35,771 nucleotides of DNA from MED-G78 sp964546275 (GTDB lineage: Bacteria; Pseudomonadota; Gammaproteobacteria; Magnimaribacterales; D2472): contig CAZJJG010000014.1 of NCBI GenBank assembly GCA_964546275.1, forward strand, positions 1 through 35,771, read 5' to 3'. The notes below the pieces were generated by a model. That model saw only the letters and a list, made by a program, of their open reading frames with translations, was not told the DNA's origin and ran no database searches. The translations under genes and the position numbers were made by a program. Within the stretch, counting starts at the first letter, position 1; every line of letters begins with the position of its first letter. Below, piece by piece: positions 1 to 7,840 of the stretch.

Positions 1-1355
1 CCACTTATTGATTCTTTAGCATCACCAAAAAGCATCCTTGTATTTGATTTAAAAAATAGAGGGTTTTGAACGCCTGCAAAGCCTGAAGACATTGAACGTT
101 TTAATACAAAAACTGTTTTGGCATTATGTACTTCAATGATAGGCATTCCATAAATAGGACTTCCTGGTTCTTCAGTTGCTGATGGGTTTACAACATCATT
201 TGCGCCAATAACAACAGCAACATCAACAACATCCATTGTAGGGTTAATATCATCAGGTTCAGCAAGAACATCATAAGAAACATTTGCTTCAGCTAGAAGA
301 ACATTCATGTGACCCGGCATTCTTCCTGCTACAGGATGAATACCATACTTTACCTCTGTTCCATTCTCTTCCAATAATTCGCCAAGCTCTCTGACAGTAT
401 GTTGCGCTTGAGCAACAGCCATACCATAACCAGGAACAATTAAGACCGAGCTTGCATTTTCTAGAATTAAATATGCATCGGCAACAGAGATTGGGTTAAT
501 CTCACCCTGCTCTTCTGATGATGAAGCTACAGAAGAACTTGCATAACCTACAAACAGAATATTGGAGATTGAACGATTCATAGCTTTAGCCATAATCACT
601 GTAAGAATTAGACCACTGGCACCAACCAAAGACCCGGCGACGATTAAGACATTATTGAATAATAATAATCCTGCAAATGCTGCTGCTATTCCAGAGAAAG
701 AATTTAGCAGTGAAATTACTACAGGCATGTCACCCCCGCCAATTGGAAGAACAAAACCTATACCACCAAGTAAAACTAAAATTATTAAGACAGTGAAAAA
801 ATCAAAAGTTGGAATAAGAATAGGTGTAATAAAAATTGAATAGATTAAAAACGCTAAAGCAGCATAGAAGATCGTTGTAAAAACTTTTGTAATGAATGAT
901 GTTTTAGCTATTTTTAACTTCTCAGAGAGTTTTCCATATGCAACTAAGCTTCCTGTAAAAGTAATACCACCTATAGCTAAAGTAAGCATAACTAATGCTG
1001 CTTGAAAGACACCTTCAGGATTATTATTGAATTCTGACCAAGCAATTAAAAATGTAGCAAGACCTCCAAAACCATTAAATAAAGCTACCATTTCGGGAAT
1101 AGATGTCATTTTTACTTTTAACGCTATAAAGGAACCAATAATAGCTCCAAGTAATATGCCACTAAGTAAGATAATCGGACTCACCAGGCCTATGCAGGTC
1201 ACGCCAACAGCAACAAACATTGCGATAGCTGAAAGAAGATTACCTTTAACCGCTGAAGATTCTTTTCCCAACATCTTAATGCCAGTAATAAAAAGCACTG
1301 ATGAAATGATGTAAGTAATATTTTGAAGGGTAGATATATCTAATAGTAAATTCAT
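1..1355 (-). CDS. pntB: NAD(P) transhydrogenase subunit beta, PntB (3' end cut by window edge)
   Basis: Membrane and NADP(H)-binding subunit of the proton-translocating transhydrogenase, which drives hydride transfer from NADH to NADP+ using the proton gradient. The ATG is at 1355-1353 and 451 codons are open to the window edge. E. coli PntB is 462 residues, so only about ten residues are missing. The first ~270 residues are a run of hydrophobic helices (domain II). The C-terminal third is the NADP(H) domain, with GYGMAVAQ near residue 306, the HPVAGRMPGHMN stretch, GANDVVNP near 383, and the MLFGDAK loop near the end. It lies 2 nt after pntAB and is the last gene of a pntAA-pntAB-pntB operon. 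Plus-strand open frames inside it are antisense shadows. Identity is clear from the length, motifs and neighbours. Confidence 0.95.
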   Translation of the reverse strand, partial: MNLLLDISTLQNITYIISSVLFITGIKMLGKESSAVKGNLLSAIAMFVAVGVTCIGLVSPIILLSGILLGAIIGSFIALKVKMTSIPEMVALFNGFGGLATFLIAWSEFNNNPEGVFQAALVMLTLAIGGITFTGSLVAYGKLSEKLKIAKTSFITKVFTTIFYAALAFLIYSIFITPILIPTFDFFTVLIILVLLGGIGFVLPIGGGDMPVVISLLNSFSGIAAAFAGLLLFNNVLIVAGSLVGASGLILTVIMAKAMNRSISNILFVGYASSSVASSSEEQGEINPISVADAYLILENASSVLIVPGYGMAVAQAQHTVRELGELLEENGTEVKYGIHPVAGRMPGHMNVLLAEANVSYDVLAEPDDINPTMDVVDVAVVIGANDVVNPSATEEPGSPIYGMPIIEVHNAKTVFVLKRSMSSGFAGVQNPLFFKSNTRMLFGDAKESIS

Positions 1356-1357
1356 GG

Positions 1358-1630
1358 CTACTTCTTTTTAAACATTTTAAGCATTCTATTAGTCACTAGA
1401 TAACCACCAAATACATTTATCGATGCAAACAAAACTGCAAAGAATGCAAGAGAAGTTTGTAAATTACCATCTTGTGATAACAATAAAGCTCCCACCAAAG
1501 CAATGCCAGAAATAGCATTAGCGCCTGACATTAATGGAGTATGAAGTGTGCTAGGCACTTTAGATATAAGCTCTAAGCCTAAATATACTGAAAGTATCAA
1601 AACAAAACCAAGAAGCATATATGTTTCCAT
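1358..1630 (-). CDS. pntAB: NAD(P) transhydrogenase subunit alpha part 2, PntAB
   Basis: A 90-residue membrane protein equal to the C-terminal transmembrane part of E. coli PntA. About three hydrophobic helices are visible (near residues 2-20, 35-52 and 60-78), with a basic tail ending in FKKK. It forms part of the proton channel with PntB. Its ATG overlaps the pntAA stop by one base (TAATG), so the two are probably translationally coupled. A separate pntAA/pntAB pair is the three-gene arrangement known from Rhodospirillum and many alphaproteobacteria, whereas E. coli has one fused PntA. No frame disruption suggests a recent break, so I read this as a genuine split-subunit architecture. Confidence 0.93.
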   Translation of the reverse strand: METYMLLGFVLILSVYLGLELISKVPSTLHTPLMSGANAISGIALVGALLLSQDGNLQTSLAFFAVLFASINVFGGYLVTNRMLKMFKKK

Positions 1631-2748
1631 TATTGGAACCTCTCATTAATAATCTTACCTTTAAAAACTAGAGTGCTGCTTTGAACTATCTCATCTTCAA
1701 AATTAAAATTGATAGCACTTTTTTCAGCATCATAAAAATCACATATCCAGTGATTAAAATTATTAGATAGAGCTAATGACGCATGACCAGAAACTTTAGA
1801 TGCTAGATTAGATATACCTATAATCTTAACTCCATTTTTAATAACAATTTCATCAACAATTGAACCTTCAACATTTCCACCTGTTTCAACAGCCATATCA
1901 AAAATTACACTTCCTGAGCGCATCTTTTCAATAGTTTTATTATCTATGATTCTTGGAGCAGGTCTTCCGAAGATTTGAGCAGTTGTGATAACAATATCAG
2001 ATCTTTCACATACCAAGGACTGGAGTTCTTTTTGTTTTTCTATTTGTTCAGCTGTAAGCTCTTTTGCGTAACCTTGATCTGTTTGACCTGTTTCTCCTAG
2101 ATCTATTTTTACAAATTTTGCACCTAGTGACTTTACTTGCTCTTCTACAACATCTCTCGTGTCAAAAGCTTCAACTCTAGCTCCAAGTCTTTTAGCAGTT
2201 GCTATGGCTTGCAGACCTGCAACACCGACACCAATTACAAATACTCTTGCTGGTTTTAATGTTCCTGCAGCTGTCATCATCATAGGAAGTGCAGTTGAAA
2301 GATGATTTGCAGATTCAAGGACCGCAGCATAACCTGCTAGATTAGCTTGAGAGCTTAGGACATCCATTTTTTGCGCTCTAGTAATTCTTGGTATGAATTC
2401 CATACTAACAAGGTTTATATTCTGAGCGGCACAATTATTTAATAATTCAATATTAGAAAATGGATTCATTAATCCCAATAAAGTTGAGCCCGGCTTCATT
2501 AGAGAGATTTCTTCTTTGTCTAGAGGCTGTAAAGAAATAACAAGATCAGATTTTTTAATACAATCCTCACGAGAAGCTTTTTCTAAGCCCTTTTCAATAT
2601 ATTGCTCATCAGTAGTATAGACACCTAGTCCAATGTTACCTTCAAATAAAATATTTACACCTAAAGACGTTAGTGCAGAGATGGTATCAATATGAATAGG
2701 AGATCTTGAATCTCTTGAGTCATTTGACTTTAAAGCAGATATAATCAC
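1630..2748 (-). CDS. pntAA: NAD(P) transhydrogenase subunit alpha part 1, PntAA
   Basis: Soluble NAD(H)-binding domain I of the transhydrogenase, 372 residues and related to alanine dehydrogenase. The Rossmann dinucleotide motif is VIGVGVAGLQ at residues 171-180, followed by the acidic strand end RVEAFDTR. The RAQKMDVLSSQANLAGY segment (124-140) is a family signature. The start is GTG at 2748-2746; no ATG fits the family N-terminus better. First gene of the pnt operon. Upstream is a plausible sigma-70 promoter and a 12-bp palindrome (separate entries). The hydride transfer partner is the PntB C-terminal domain, and the complex sits on the inner membrane with this domain facing the cytoplasm. 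Confidence 0.94.
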   Translation of the reverse strand: MIISALKSNDSRDSRSPIHIDTISALTSLGVNILFEGNIGLGVYTTDEQYIEKGLEKASREDCIKKSDLVISLQPLDKEEISLMKPGSTLLGLMNPFSNIELLNNCAAQNINLVSMEFIPRITRAQKMDVLSSQANLAGYAAVLESANHLSTALPMMMTAAGTLKPARVFVIGVGVAGLQAIATAKRLGARVEAFDTRDVVEEQVKSLGAKFVKIDLGETGQTDQGYAKELTAEQIEKQKELQSLVCERSDIVITTAQIFGRPAPRIIDNKTIEKMRSGSVIFDMAVETGGNVEGSIVDEIVIKNGVKIIGISNLASKVSGHASLALSNNFNHWICDFYDAEKSAINFNFEDEIVQSSTLVFKGKIINERFQ

Positions 2749-2778
2749 TTATTGATTTTTTAATTAAGTTTGTAGTGA

Positions 2779-2807
2779 AGTTAAGCTTAACGAGTTTTAA
2801 AAGTCAA
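2779..2807 (-). promoter_or_regulatory. Putative sigma-70 promoter of the pnt operon
   Basis: Read on the minus strand, TTGACT (2807-2802; five of six matches to the -35 consensus) is followed by a 17-base spacer and a weak -10, TTAACT (2784-2779). The -10 overlaps the 12-bp palindrome at 2780-2791. It points towards pntAA, whose GTG is about 30 bases downstream. The -35 is good and the -10 poor, so this is only a candidate. Confidence 0.35.
2780..2791. promoter_or_regulatory. Perfect 12-bp palindrome GTTAAGCTTAAC, possible operator
   Basis: GTTAAGCTTAAC is its own reverse complement. It lies in the 154-base divergent region between pntAA and ubiG, over the proposed pnt -10 element. A symmetric site at a promoter is the classic position for a dimeric repressor, but no known regulator motif was recognised and chance is possible in AT-rich DNA. 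Confidence 0.3.
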
Positions 2808-2854
2808 TTAGTTTTTTTTATCATTAAGAACAAAGGATTGTTATTAAAAAAAAA

Positions 2855-2869
2855 TGTAGTTTTACTACA
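2855..2869. repeat. Inverted repeat TGTAGT-TTT-ACTACA flanked by A-runs
   Basis: Two perfect 6-base arms surround a 3-base loop, with nine A on the left and seven A (2869-2875) on the right. On the minus strand this reads as a short hairpin followed by a T-run, like a weak intrinsic terminator. The stem has only two G:C pairs, and it lies between divergent gene starts, where a terminator has no obvious client. It could instead be an operator for ubiG. Confidence 0.3.
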
Positions 2870-2902
2870 AAAAAAGGGAAATAAATACTATTTATAAAAG
2901 AT

Positions 2903-3607
2903 ATGACTAAAAATATTGATAAATCAGAAGTAGAAAAGTTCGCTGATCTTTCTCAAAAATGGTGGGATCCGAAGGGCGAATTTAAGCCTCTACATATAAT
3001 CAATCCTCTTAGAGCTAACTTTATTGCATCTAGAGTTGACCTAAATGGTAAGGATATTCTTGATGTAGGATGTGGTGGCGGTCTTTTATGTGAAGCTTTG
3101 TTTGATCATAATGGAAATGTTTCAGGCATCGATGCTGCAGGCCCTGGAATAGAGATAGCTAAACAACATGCTAATGAAAATAATAAAGAAGTTTTTTATA
3201 GAGCTACTACAGCTGAAGAGCTTATTGATTCAGAGTCAGAAAAGTATGATGTTGTTACATGTCTTGAAGTGATTGAGCATGTTCCTGACCCTCAATCATT
3301 GGTAACAGCATGTTCTAAATTATTAAAACCAGGTGGTAGTCTTTTCTTATCAACTATAAATAGAAATCCACGATCTTGGATTACTGCAATTGTTGGAGCG
3401 GAGTACATTTTTAATATTCTTCCAAAGGGAACTCATGAATTTGCAAAATTTATTAAGCCATCTGAATTAGCCGGTTATATGAGAAATGCTGAAATTAATT
3501 TATCTGAAACGAAGGGCATGTTTTATAACCCTATTACACACAAGGCTTCTCTTAACAATGATCTTGGTGTTAACTACTTAATGTATGGAAAAAAACCAAG
3601 CAATTAA
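2903..3607 (+). CDS. ubiG: Ubiquinone biosynthesis O-methyltransferase UbiG
   Basis: Class I SAM-dependent O-methyltransferase that carries out both O-methylation steps of ubiquinone synthesis. The 234-residue length matches the family. The N-terminus has the UbiG signature (EKFADLSQKWWDPKGEFKPL, residues 11-30). SAM motif I is DILDVGCGGG at 51-60, and a CLEVIEHVPDP motif follows near 110-120. First gene of ubiG-mupP-yciK, an order also known in Pseudomonas. It overlaps mupP by 23 bases in a different frame. No strong Shine-Dalgarno sequence precedes the ATG. Confidence 0.95.
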   Translation: MTKNIDKSEVEKFADLSQKWWDPKGEFKPLHIINPLRANFIASRVDLNGKDILDVGCGGGLLCEALFDHNGNVSGIDAAGPGIEIAKQHANENNKEVFYRATTAEELIDSESEKYDVVTCLEVIEHVPDPQSLVTACSKLLKPGGSLFLSTINRNPRSWITAIVGAEYIFNILPKGTHEFAKFIKPSELAGYMRNAEINLSETKGMFYNPITHKASLNNDLGVNYLMYGKKPSN

Positions 3608-4253
3608 AGGAATACTTTTTGATTTAGATGGAACGCTAATTGATACAGCGCCTGATTTTATTCTTTCTTTAAATAACATTCTAACTAAGCATAATCATGC
3701 AGAGCTTGATAGCTCTATTATAAGATCTCATGTTTCTGATGGTTCAGGAAAATTAATTTCTTTAGGATTTGGTATTAACGAAGAAGATCTAAATTTTAAT
3801 GCTTTGCGTTCAGAATTTTTATTAGAATATGAGAAAAATCTTTTAGTAAATTCCAATTTATTTGATGGAATTACTTCATGTTTGCAGTTTTTGGAAACAA
3901 AAGGAATTAAATACGGGATAGTTACAAACAAACCTAGAAGATATGCAGAGCCACTTATTCAATATTTTGAAGCACTTAATGGGTCAGAAGTTTTAATATG
4001 CTCTGATGACTTGCCAGCTGGGAAACCTAATCCTATTGGAATAGAGACTGCTCTTAAAAAGTTAAATATTAGTAACTCTGAGTGTATATATATTGGAGAT
4101 CACTTAGTCGATCTTCAGGCTGGAAAAGGGGCAGGTACTGAAATTATCGCTTGTTACTTCGGCTACTCTCTTTTAAAAGAAAATAATCCATATGATTGCA
4201 ACGCCGTTGATAGTCCATATGAATTAAATGAATTATTTAAGAGAATCTTATGA
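3585..4253 (+). CDS. mupP: HAD-family phosphatase, probable N-acetylmuramic acid 6-phosphate phosphatase MupP
   Basis: 222-residue HAD hydrolase of the phosphoglycolate phosphatase (Gph) type. All four HAD motifs are present: LFDLDGTLID (nucleophile D13, acid D15), T114 in VTNKP, K147 in AGKPNP, and GDHLVD with D172 and D176. A cap domain lies between motifs I and II. By sequence alone Gph or MupP would fit. The ubiG-mupP-yciK order is the one found around MupP in Pseudomonas, where the enzyme dephosphorylates MurNAc-6-phosphate in the anhydromuropeptide recycling route that bypasses de novo UDP-MurNAc synthesis, so MupP is preferred. The start overlaps ubiG by 23 bases, and its end shares ATGA with yciK. 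Confidence 0.8.
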   Translation: MEKNQAIKGILFDLDGTLIDTAPDFILSLNNILTKHNHAELDSSIIRSHVSDGSGKLISLGFGINEEDLNFNALRSEFLLEYEKNLLVNSNLFDGITSCLQFLETKGIKYGIVTNKPRRYAEPLIQYFEALNGSEVLICSDDLPAGKPNPIGIETALKKLNISNSECIYIGDHLVDLQAGKGAGTEIIACYFGYSLLKENNPYDCNAVDSPYELNELFKRIL

Positions 4254-4963
4254 AGAATAAAGTAATACTTATAACGGGAGCAAATAGAGGTATTGGGAGA
4301 TCTCTATCTTTAGGATTAAGTAAATTAGGTGCTAATATTATTCTACTTGGGAAAAATGAAGAGTCCTTAGATATTGTCTATGACGAAATTAGTAAAGCTA
4401 CTTCGACAAAACCATTAATAATACAATGTGATTTAAAAGAGCTTACATCTATAGCTGCGCAACAGATTAGAGATGAAATTATAGGTAACTATGGAAAATT
4501 AGACGGAATTATTCATAATGCCGCTAAATTAGGAAAAATGTCTTCAATAGAAGATTATGAAGTAGATTCGTGGAAGGAGATATTTAATATAAATCTTCAT
4601 AGCGCATTTATTATGACAAAAGAGCTTTTACCAATACTAAAAGAGTCGTCATCAGGGCGAGTAATATTTACTTCATCAGGAGTAGCTGAAATAGGCAAAG
4701 CGTTTTGGGGAGCATATTCTGTATCCAAATTTGCAGTTAAGGGTTTAGCGGAAATAATAAGAGATGAGCTTGATTCAACATCTAATATTAAAGTTTTTAA
4801 TTATGACCCTGGTAAAACTCGAACTTCAATGAGAGCTTCAGCTTATCCTGCTGAAAATCCAAATGAGTTAAAAAATCCAGATGAATTAGTCAAAGATTAT
4901 GTATGGTTTTTTTCTGAAGAGAGTCAGAAATCTTCTAAGCATTATTTTAAGTTTGGAGATTAA
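4250..4963 (+). CDS. Short-chain dehydrogenase/reductase, YciK-like
   Basis: 237-residue classical SDR. The cofactor motif TGANRGIG is at 9-16, the HNAA motif at 89-92, Ser near 142-143, and the catalytic pair Y156/K160 sits in YSVSK. The C-terminal GKTRTSMRASAYPAENP stretch resembles the YciK group, whose substrate is not established. It overlaps mupP by ATGA, so the three genes are probably one transcript. The stop codon is TAA at 4961-4963, and the same TTAA tetramer supplies the stop of the convergent AlkA-like gene. The annotation is safe at family level only. Confidence 0.85.
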   Translation: MKNKVILITGANRGIGRSLSLGLSKLGANIILLGKNEESLDIVYDEISKATSTKPLIIQCDLKELTSIAAQQIRDEIIGNYGKLDGIIHNAAKLGKMSSIEDYEVDSWKEIFNINLHSAFIMTKELLPILKESSSGRVIFTSSGVAEIGKAFWGAYSVSKFAVKGLAEIIRDELDSTSNIKVFNYDPGKTRTSMRASAYPAENPNELKNPDELVKDYVWFFSEESQKSSKHYFKFGD

Positions 4964-5568
4964 ATAGAATCTAAGCCTTTCCATAGATATAAACTTAAAT
5001 ATGTTCGGTAAGGTTTATATATTGTATTGATATGATCTGAATCCAGTCTAGGTAGAAAAATTTCTATCGCTTTGTTGATACCAAGATCTCCATCGAGCCA
5101 GACATCTTCATCTTGAATAAAAAACATCCTTGTAATGCCTATTGTCCATGGTCCAACGCCCTTAATCTGAATTAACATTTTATTTAGATCATCTAAAGGA
5201 AGGCTCTCTAGAGTTTTTTTTGAATAAGATCTAAGAGATTGATTATTAAGAATACCCATAATATATAGAGATTTTCTCTCTGAGATGCCTGCTGTTCTTA
5301 AAATCTCTGGGGTTATACTCTTACCTTTGTATGTCTTAAAAATACCTTCCATCCTTTCCCATATAGTTTTTGCAGCAGAAGTTGAGACTTGTTGACTAAC
5401 AATAGTCTTTATCAAAAAAAACTGAAGACTTAGAGTATTTATCTGAGAAGAATTAGAATTAATAGATACTTCTTTGTTAGAGCTAAGAAGTTTATATAGC
5501 TCAGTATGTTTATTTTTTTTAGCTTGTTGTTGAAGAAATAGTTTAGCGATCTTAGCCTTATTGGCCAT
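4960..5568 (-). CDS. Minimal DNA-3-methyladenine glycosylase II (AlkA-like, HhH-GPD superfamily)
   Basis: Base-excision repair glycosylase that would remove alkylated purines. The 202-residue protein contains the HhH-GPD core: IVSQQVS near 56-62, the helix-hairpin-helix IKGVGPWT at 135-142, and the catalytic Asp expected at D161 in LDGDLG. E. coli AlkA is about 282 residues with an extra N-terminal beta domain that is absent here. The N-terminus is lysine-rich (MANKAKIAK). It overlaps rluB by 11 bases and is the last gene of scpA-scpB-rluB-alkA-like. Its TAA overlaps the yciK stop. Confidence 0.85.
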   Translation of the reverse strand: MANKAKIAKLFLQQQAKKNKHTELYKLLSSNKEVSINSNSSQINTLSLQFFLIKTIVSQQVSTSAAKTIWERMEGIFKTYKGKSITPEILRTAGISERKSLYIMGILNNQSLRSYSKKTLESLPLDDLNKMLIQIKGVGPWTIGITRMFFIQDEDVWLDGDLGINKAIEIFLPRLDSDHINTIYKPYRTYLSLYLWKGLDSI

Positions 5569-6283
5569 AGTTTTTAAGACTTAGTATTTCATTCTCAGTT
5601 AATTCCTTGCACTTGCCTTCTGCTAAGGTAGAAGGAAGAAATATGGGACCATATCTTGTTCTTTTTAATCTGCTCACTGTCATGCCAACCGCTTCAAAAA
5701 GTTTTCTTACTTCTTTGTTTTTTCCTGAAGTTAGGCAAGCTGAAAACCACTGATTAGCTCCAGTTTTTTCGCCTTCTACAAGATCACTAAATTTATGAAT
5801 AGATCCGTCAATCTCAATACCTTTTCTCATTTGTGCTTCTTTATCAGAATTAAAAGAGCCTTTGGCTCTAACTAAGTATTCGCGATCAATTGAATTTGAA
5901 GGATGCATGCAGTAGTTTGCAAATACTCCCTCATTAGTAAATAACATTAAGCCTGAAGTATTGATATCTAATCGTCCTATAGATATCCAATCTCTTTGAT
6001 TGGATGAGCGAGGCAGATAATCAAAAACCCTAGGGAGATCCTTTTCTCTGACATTGGAAGATAAAACGCCTGGTGGTTTATTTAAAATAATTACTTTTAA
6101 AGAAACTTCTTTTGATCTAATAATTTTATTTTGATACTCGACTTCATCTTCAGATGAAACTGAAGAACCAATAGATGCTATTTTTCCATTTACCTTCACC
6201 AAGCCTTTTTGGATTAATTCTTCGCACCCTCTTCTAGAACCTACGCCTGCTGATGCAAGAAATTTTTGCAGTCTTATTGACAT
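5558..6283 (-). CDS. rluB: 23S rRNA pseudouridine synthase RluB-like
   Basis: 241-residue RsuA/RluB-family pseudouridine synthase. An N-terminal S4 RNA-binding domain (about residues 2-50, with LQKFLASAGVGSRR) is followed by the catalytic domain. The conserved motif GRLDINTSGLM is at 103-113, with D106 the expected catalytic aspartate, and a KNKEVRKLFEAVG segment lies near the end. Position directly after scpB is typical of RluB, which modifies U2605 of 23S rRNA in E. coli, so RluB is preferred over RluE, RluF or RsuA. E. coli RluB is longer, with a C-terminal basic extension that is missing here. It lies 11 bases after scpB. Confidence 0.88.
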   Translation of the reverse strand: MSIRLQKFLASAGVGSRRGCEELIQKGLVKVNGKIASIGSSVSSEDEVEYQNKIIRSKEVSLKVIILNKPPGVLSSNVREKDLPRVFDYLPRSSNQRDWISIGRLDINTSGLMLFTNEGVFANYCMHPSNSIDREYLVRAKGSFNSDKEAQMRKGIEIDGSIHKFSDLVEGEKTGANQWFSACLTSGKNKEVRKLFEAVGMTVSRLKRTRYGPIFLPSTLAEGKCKELTENEILSLKNYGQ

Positions 6284-6294
6284 ATTTTTATTAT

Positions 6295-6852
6295 TTATAA
6301 AGCTTGAAGTTTAAATGATTCTTCTACTTCTTTAACTTCAGGGAGGTCAGGCAATTCATTAACTTTCTTTAAATTGAAGTCATTTAAAAAATTGGGTGTT
6401 GTTGAATATAATGCTGGTCTTCCTGGAACATCTCTATAGCCAGAGACCTTTATCCAGTTTCTTTCGAGAAGACTCCTAACAGTTTGAGTGCTGACATTTA
6501 CTCCTCGAATATCTTCTATATCCCCTCTAGTAACTGGTTGTTTGTATGCAATGATCGAGATGGTTTCCATTAAAGATTTTGAAATACGCTGAGACTTATC
6601 ATTCCAAAGTGTTGAAAGGCAGGGGCTAAATTCTTGTTTAACTTGAAGTCTATAGCCAGAAGCAACTTCTTTTATTTCAATAGAGGTATTTTGATATCTT
6701 TCCTCTAGACTATTTAGAGCAATTTTTATTGATGATAATTCTAGCTGACCTAAGTCCATTTCCAATAAACCCTTTATTTCAGAAAGTCTGAGAGGTCTTC
6801 CAGCTCCAAAAAGTAAGGCTTCTATAGAATTAATTATTTTATTATTTATCAA
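6295..6852 (-). CDS. scpB: Segregation and condensation protein B, ScpB
   Basis: Winged-helix kleisin-associated subunit (kite) of the SMC-ScpAB condensin. It has 185 residues with the signature ETISIIAYKQPVTRGDIE followed by the second winged helix (TVRSLLERNWIKVSG...PGRPALYSTT). The start is TTG at 6852-6850, overlapping the scpA TGA as TTGA. A GGAG Shine-Dalgarno six bases upstream supports this non-ATG start. A partner SMC or MksB-type ATPase is not in the window. Confidence 0.94.
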   Translation of the reverse strand: MINNKIINSIEALLFGAGRPLRLSEIKGLLEMDLGQLELSSIKIALNSLEERYQNTSIEIKEVASGYRLQVKQEFSPCLSTLWNDKSQRISKSLMETISIIAYKQPVTRGDIEDIRGVNVSTQTVRSLLERNWIKVSGYRDVPGRPALYSTTPNFLNDFNLKKVNELPDLPEVKEVEESFKLQAL

Positions 6853-7646
6853 CTGGCGCTCCTTTTAATAGATTTAATATAAATCTCATTATTTTTATTC
6901 TGAATCAATTCAACATGTCCATCTTTTGCAAGCTCCAATGAGGCCAGCAAAGAAACTGCAACACCTTGTTTGCCTTCAGATTTTTGTAAGGTTTTATTAA
7001 AGCCAATAATATTTCTTTTGGCTAATATTTGTAGGATGTAATTTATTCTGTCTTGGGTGGAAAGTTCTTCAAAAGCAATTTGATGGCTTAATTGTAAATC
7101 TGGCCTTTCTAAAATTTCTTGAAATATCTCCCTGAGATCATTTGCGTTAAGATCGAGTGACTCCTGCGCTACTTCGAGTTCGGGCAAAGCTGCTGAGGCT
7201 ATAAAATAATCTCTATCCACTCTTGGCAAAATTGCCATTTTTTCAGATGCAACTTTAAATCTTTGATATTCTTGAAGTCTTTTAATAAGTTCCGTCCTTG
7301 GATCTAACTCGTCATCCTCAGATTCCGGCTTAGGAAGAAGCATTCTTGATTTAATTTCAGCAAGGGTAGCTGCCATTACAAGATACTCAGCTGCAAGCTC
7401 AAACTTAAGAGAATCCATTAATTCTATGTATTCAATATATTGGTTTGTTATGTCAGCTACATTTAACTCTAGTATGTCTATATTTTCTTTTTTGATAAGG
7501 TAAAGGAGTAAATCCATAGGACCAGAAAAAGTTTCTAGACATAATTCGAAAGCATTTGGAGGTATAAAAAGGTCGTCGGGGAGCTTATCTAATGGTTGAC
7601 CCATCACAAGCGGAATTTCTAATTGCGTTTGTTGTATTTTATCCAT
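6849..7646 (-). CDS. scpA: Segregation and condensation protein A, ScpA
   Basis: Kleisin subunit that bridges the SMC heads in bacterial condensin. The N-terminal SMC-binding signature is clear (FSGPMDLLLYLIKKENIDI, about 35 residues in), followed by an acidic central linker and the C-terminal winged helix (FEELSTQDRINYILQIL). The ATG at 7646 gives 265 residues. A GTG three codons upstream (7655) is possible, but it lies at the predicted transcription start and within a palindrome, so ATG is preferred. It is the first gene of the operon, co-translated with scpB through a 4-base overlap. Confidence 0.93.
   Translation of the reverse strand: MDKIQQTQLEIPLVMGQPLDKLPDDLFIPPNAFELCLETFSGPMDLLLYLIKKENIDILELNVADITNQYIEYIELMDSLKFELAAEYLVMAATLAEIKSRMLLPKPESEDDELDPRTELIKRLQEYQRFKVASEKMAILPRVDRDYFIASAALPELEVAQESLDLNANDLREIFQEILERPDLQLSHQIAFEELSTQDRINYILQILAKRNIIGFNKTLQKSEGKQGVAVSLLASLELAKDGHVELIQNKNNEIYIKSIKRSAS
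6859..6862 (-). promoter_or_regulatory. Shine-Dalgarno GGAG that sets the scpB TTG start
   Basis: On the minus strand GGAG lies six bases before the TTG at 6852-6850. No ATG or GTG in frame lies nearby, so this site decides the scpB start. It lies inside the scpA coding end. Confidence 0.65.
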
Positions 7647-7651
7647 GATAA

Positions 7652-7665
7652 ACACTACATAGTGT
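7652..7665. promoter_or_regulatory. Palindrome ACACTA-CA-TAGTGT at the scpA start, possible operator
   Basis: Six-base perfect arms with a 2-base centre lie immediately upstream of the scpA ATG, over the predicted -10 and transcription start. The position fits an operator or a 5' mRNA hairpin. No regulator is recognised. Confidence 0.35.
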
Positions 7666-7689
7666 AAGGTTAGAAGCCTAGTAATACAA
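7661..7689 (-). promoter_or_regulatory. Putative promoter of scpA-scpB-rluB-alkA-like
   Basis: On the minus strand TTGTAT (7689-7684), a 17-base spacer and TACACT (7666-7661) form a modest sigma-70 match. Transcription would begin near 7654, leaving a leader of only about 8 bases before the ATG at 7646. Confidence 0.35.
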
Positions 7690-7778
7690 CATATAGTATT
7701 TGTAATATTTTCTTAAAATTTAATAAAAAAAATTAATATTTGAGATTCTTTAAAAAAAAACAATTAATGGGAAAAATA

Positions 7779-7807
7779 TTGGACTAGTGCTCCGAAATTC
7801 CTATACT
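7779..7807 (+). promoter_or_regulatory. Strong sigma-70 promoter upstream of the DAHP synthase gene
   Basis: TTGGAC (7779-7784), a 17-base spacer and TATACT (7802-7807) match the sigma-70 consensus well with ideal spacing. The ATG of the DAHP synthase follows 33 bases after the -10. No TrpR-, TyrR- or leader-peptide-like structure was recognised in the short leader. Confidence 0.65.
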
Positions 7808-7840
7808 CTAAATTAATATAAAGTTTCTAGAATAAAAAAC

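Noticed and set aside
562..1314. Two plus-strand open frames (562-843 and 1027-1314) encoding basic, Pro/Ile/Lys-rich peptides
   Set aside because: They lie wholly within pntB on the other strand, whose reading frame is unbroken and has clear PntB motifs; composition is that of an antisense shadow.
2846..2875. Hairpin with T-run as a transcription terminator
   Set aside because: The stem has only six pairs with two G:C, and it lies between divergent gene starts with no transcript to end; kept only as an inverted repeat.
7647..7655. GTG at 7655 as the scpA start
   Set aside because: It lies at the predicted transcription start and inside a palindrome; the ATG three codons later fits the family length.
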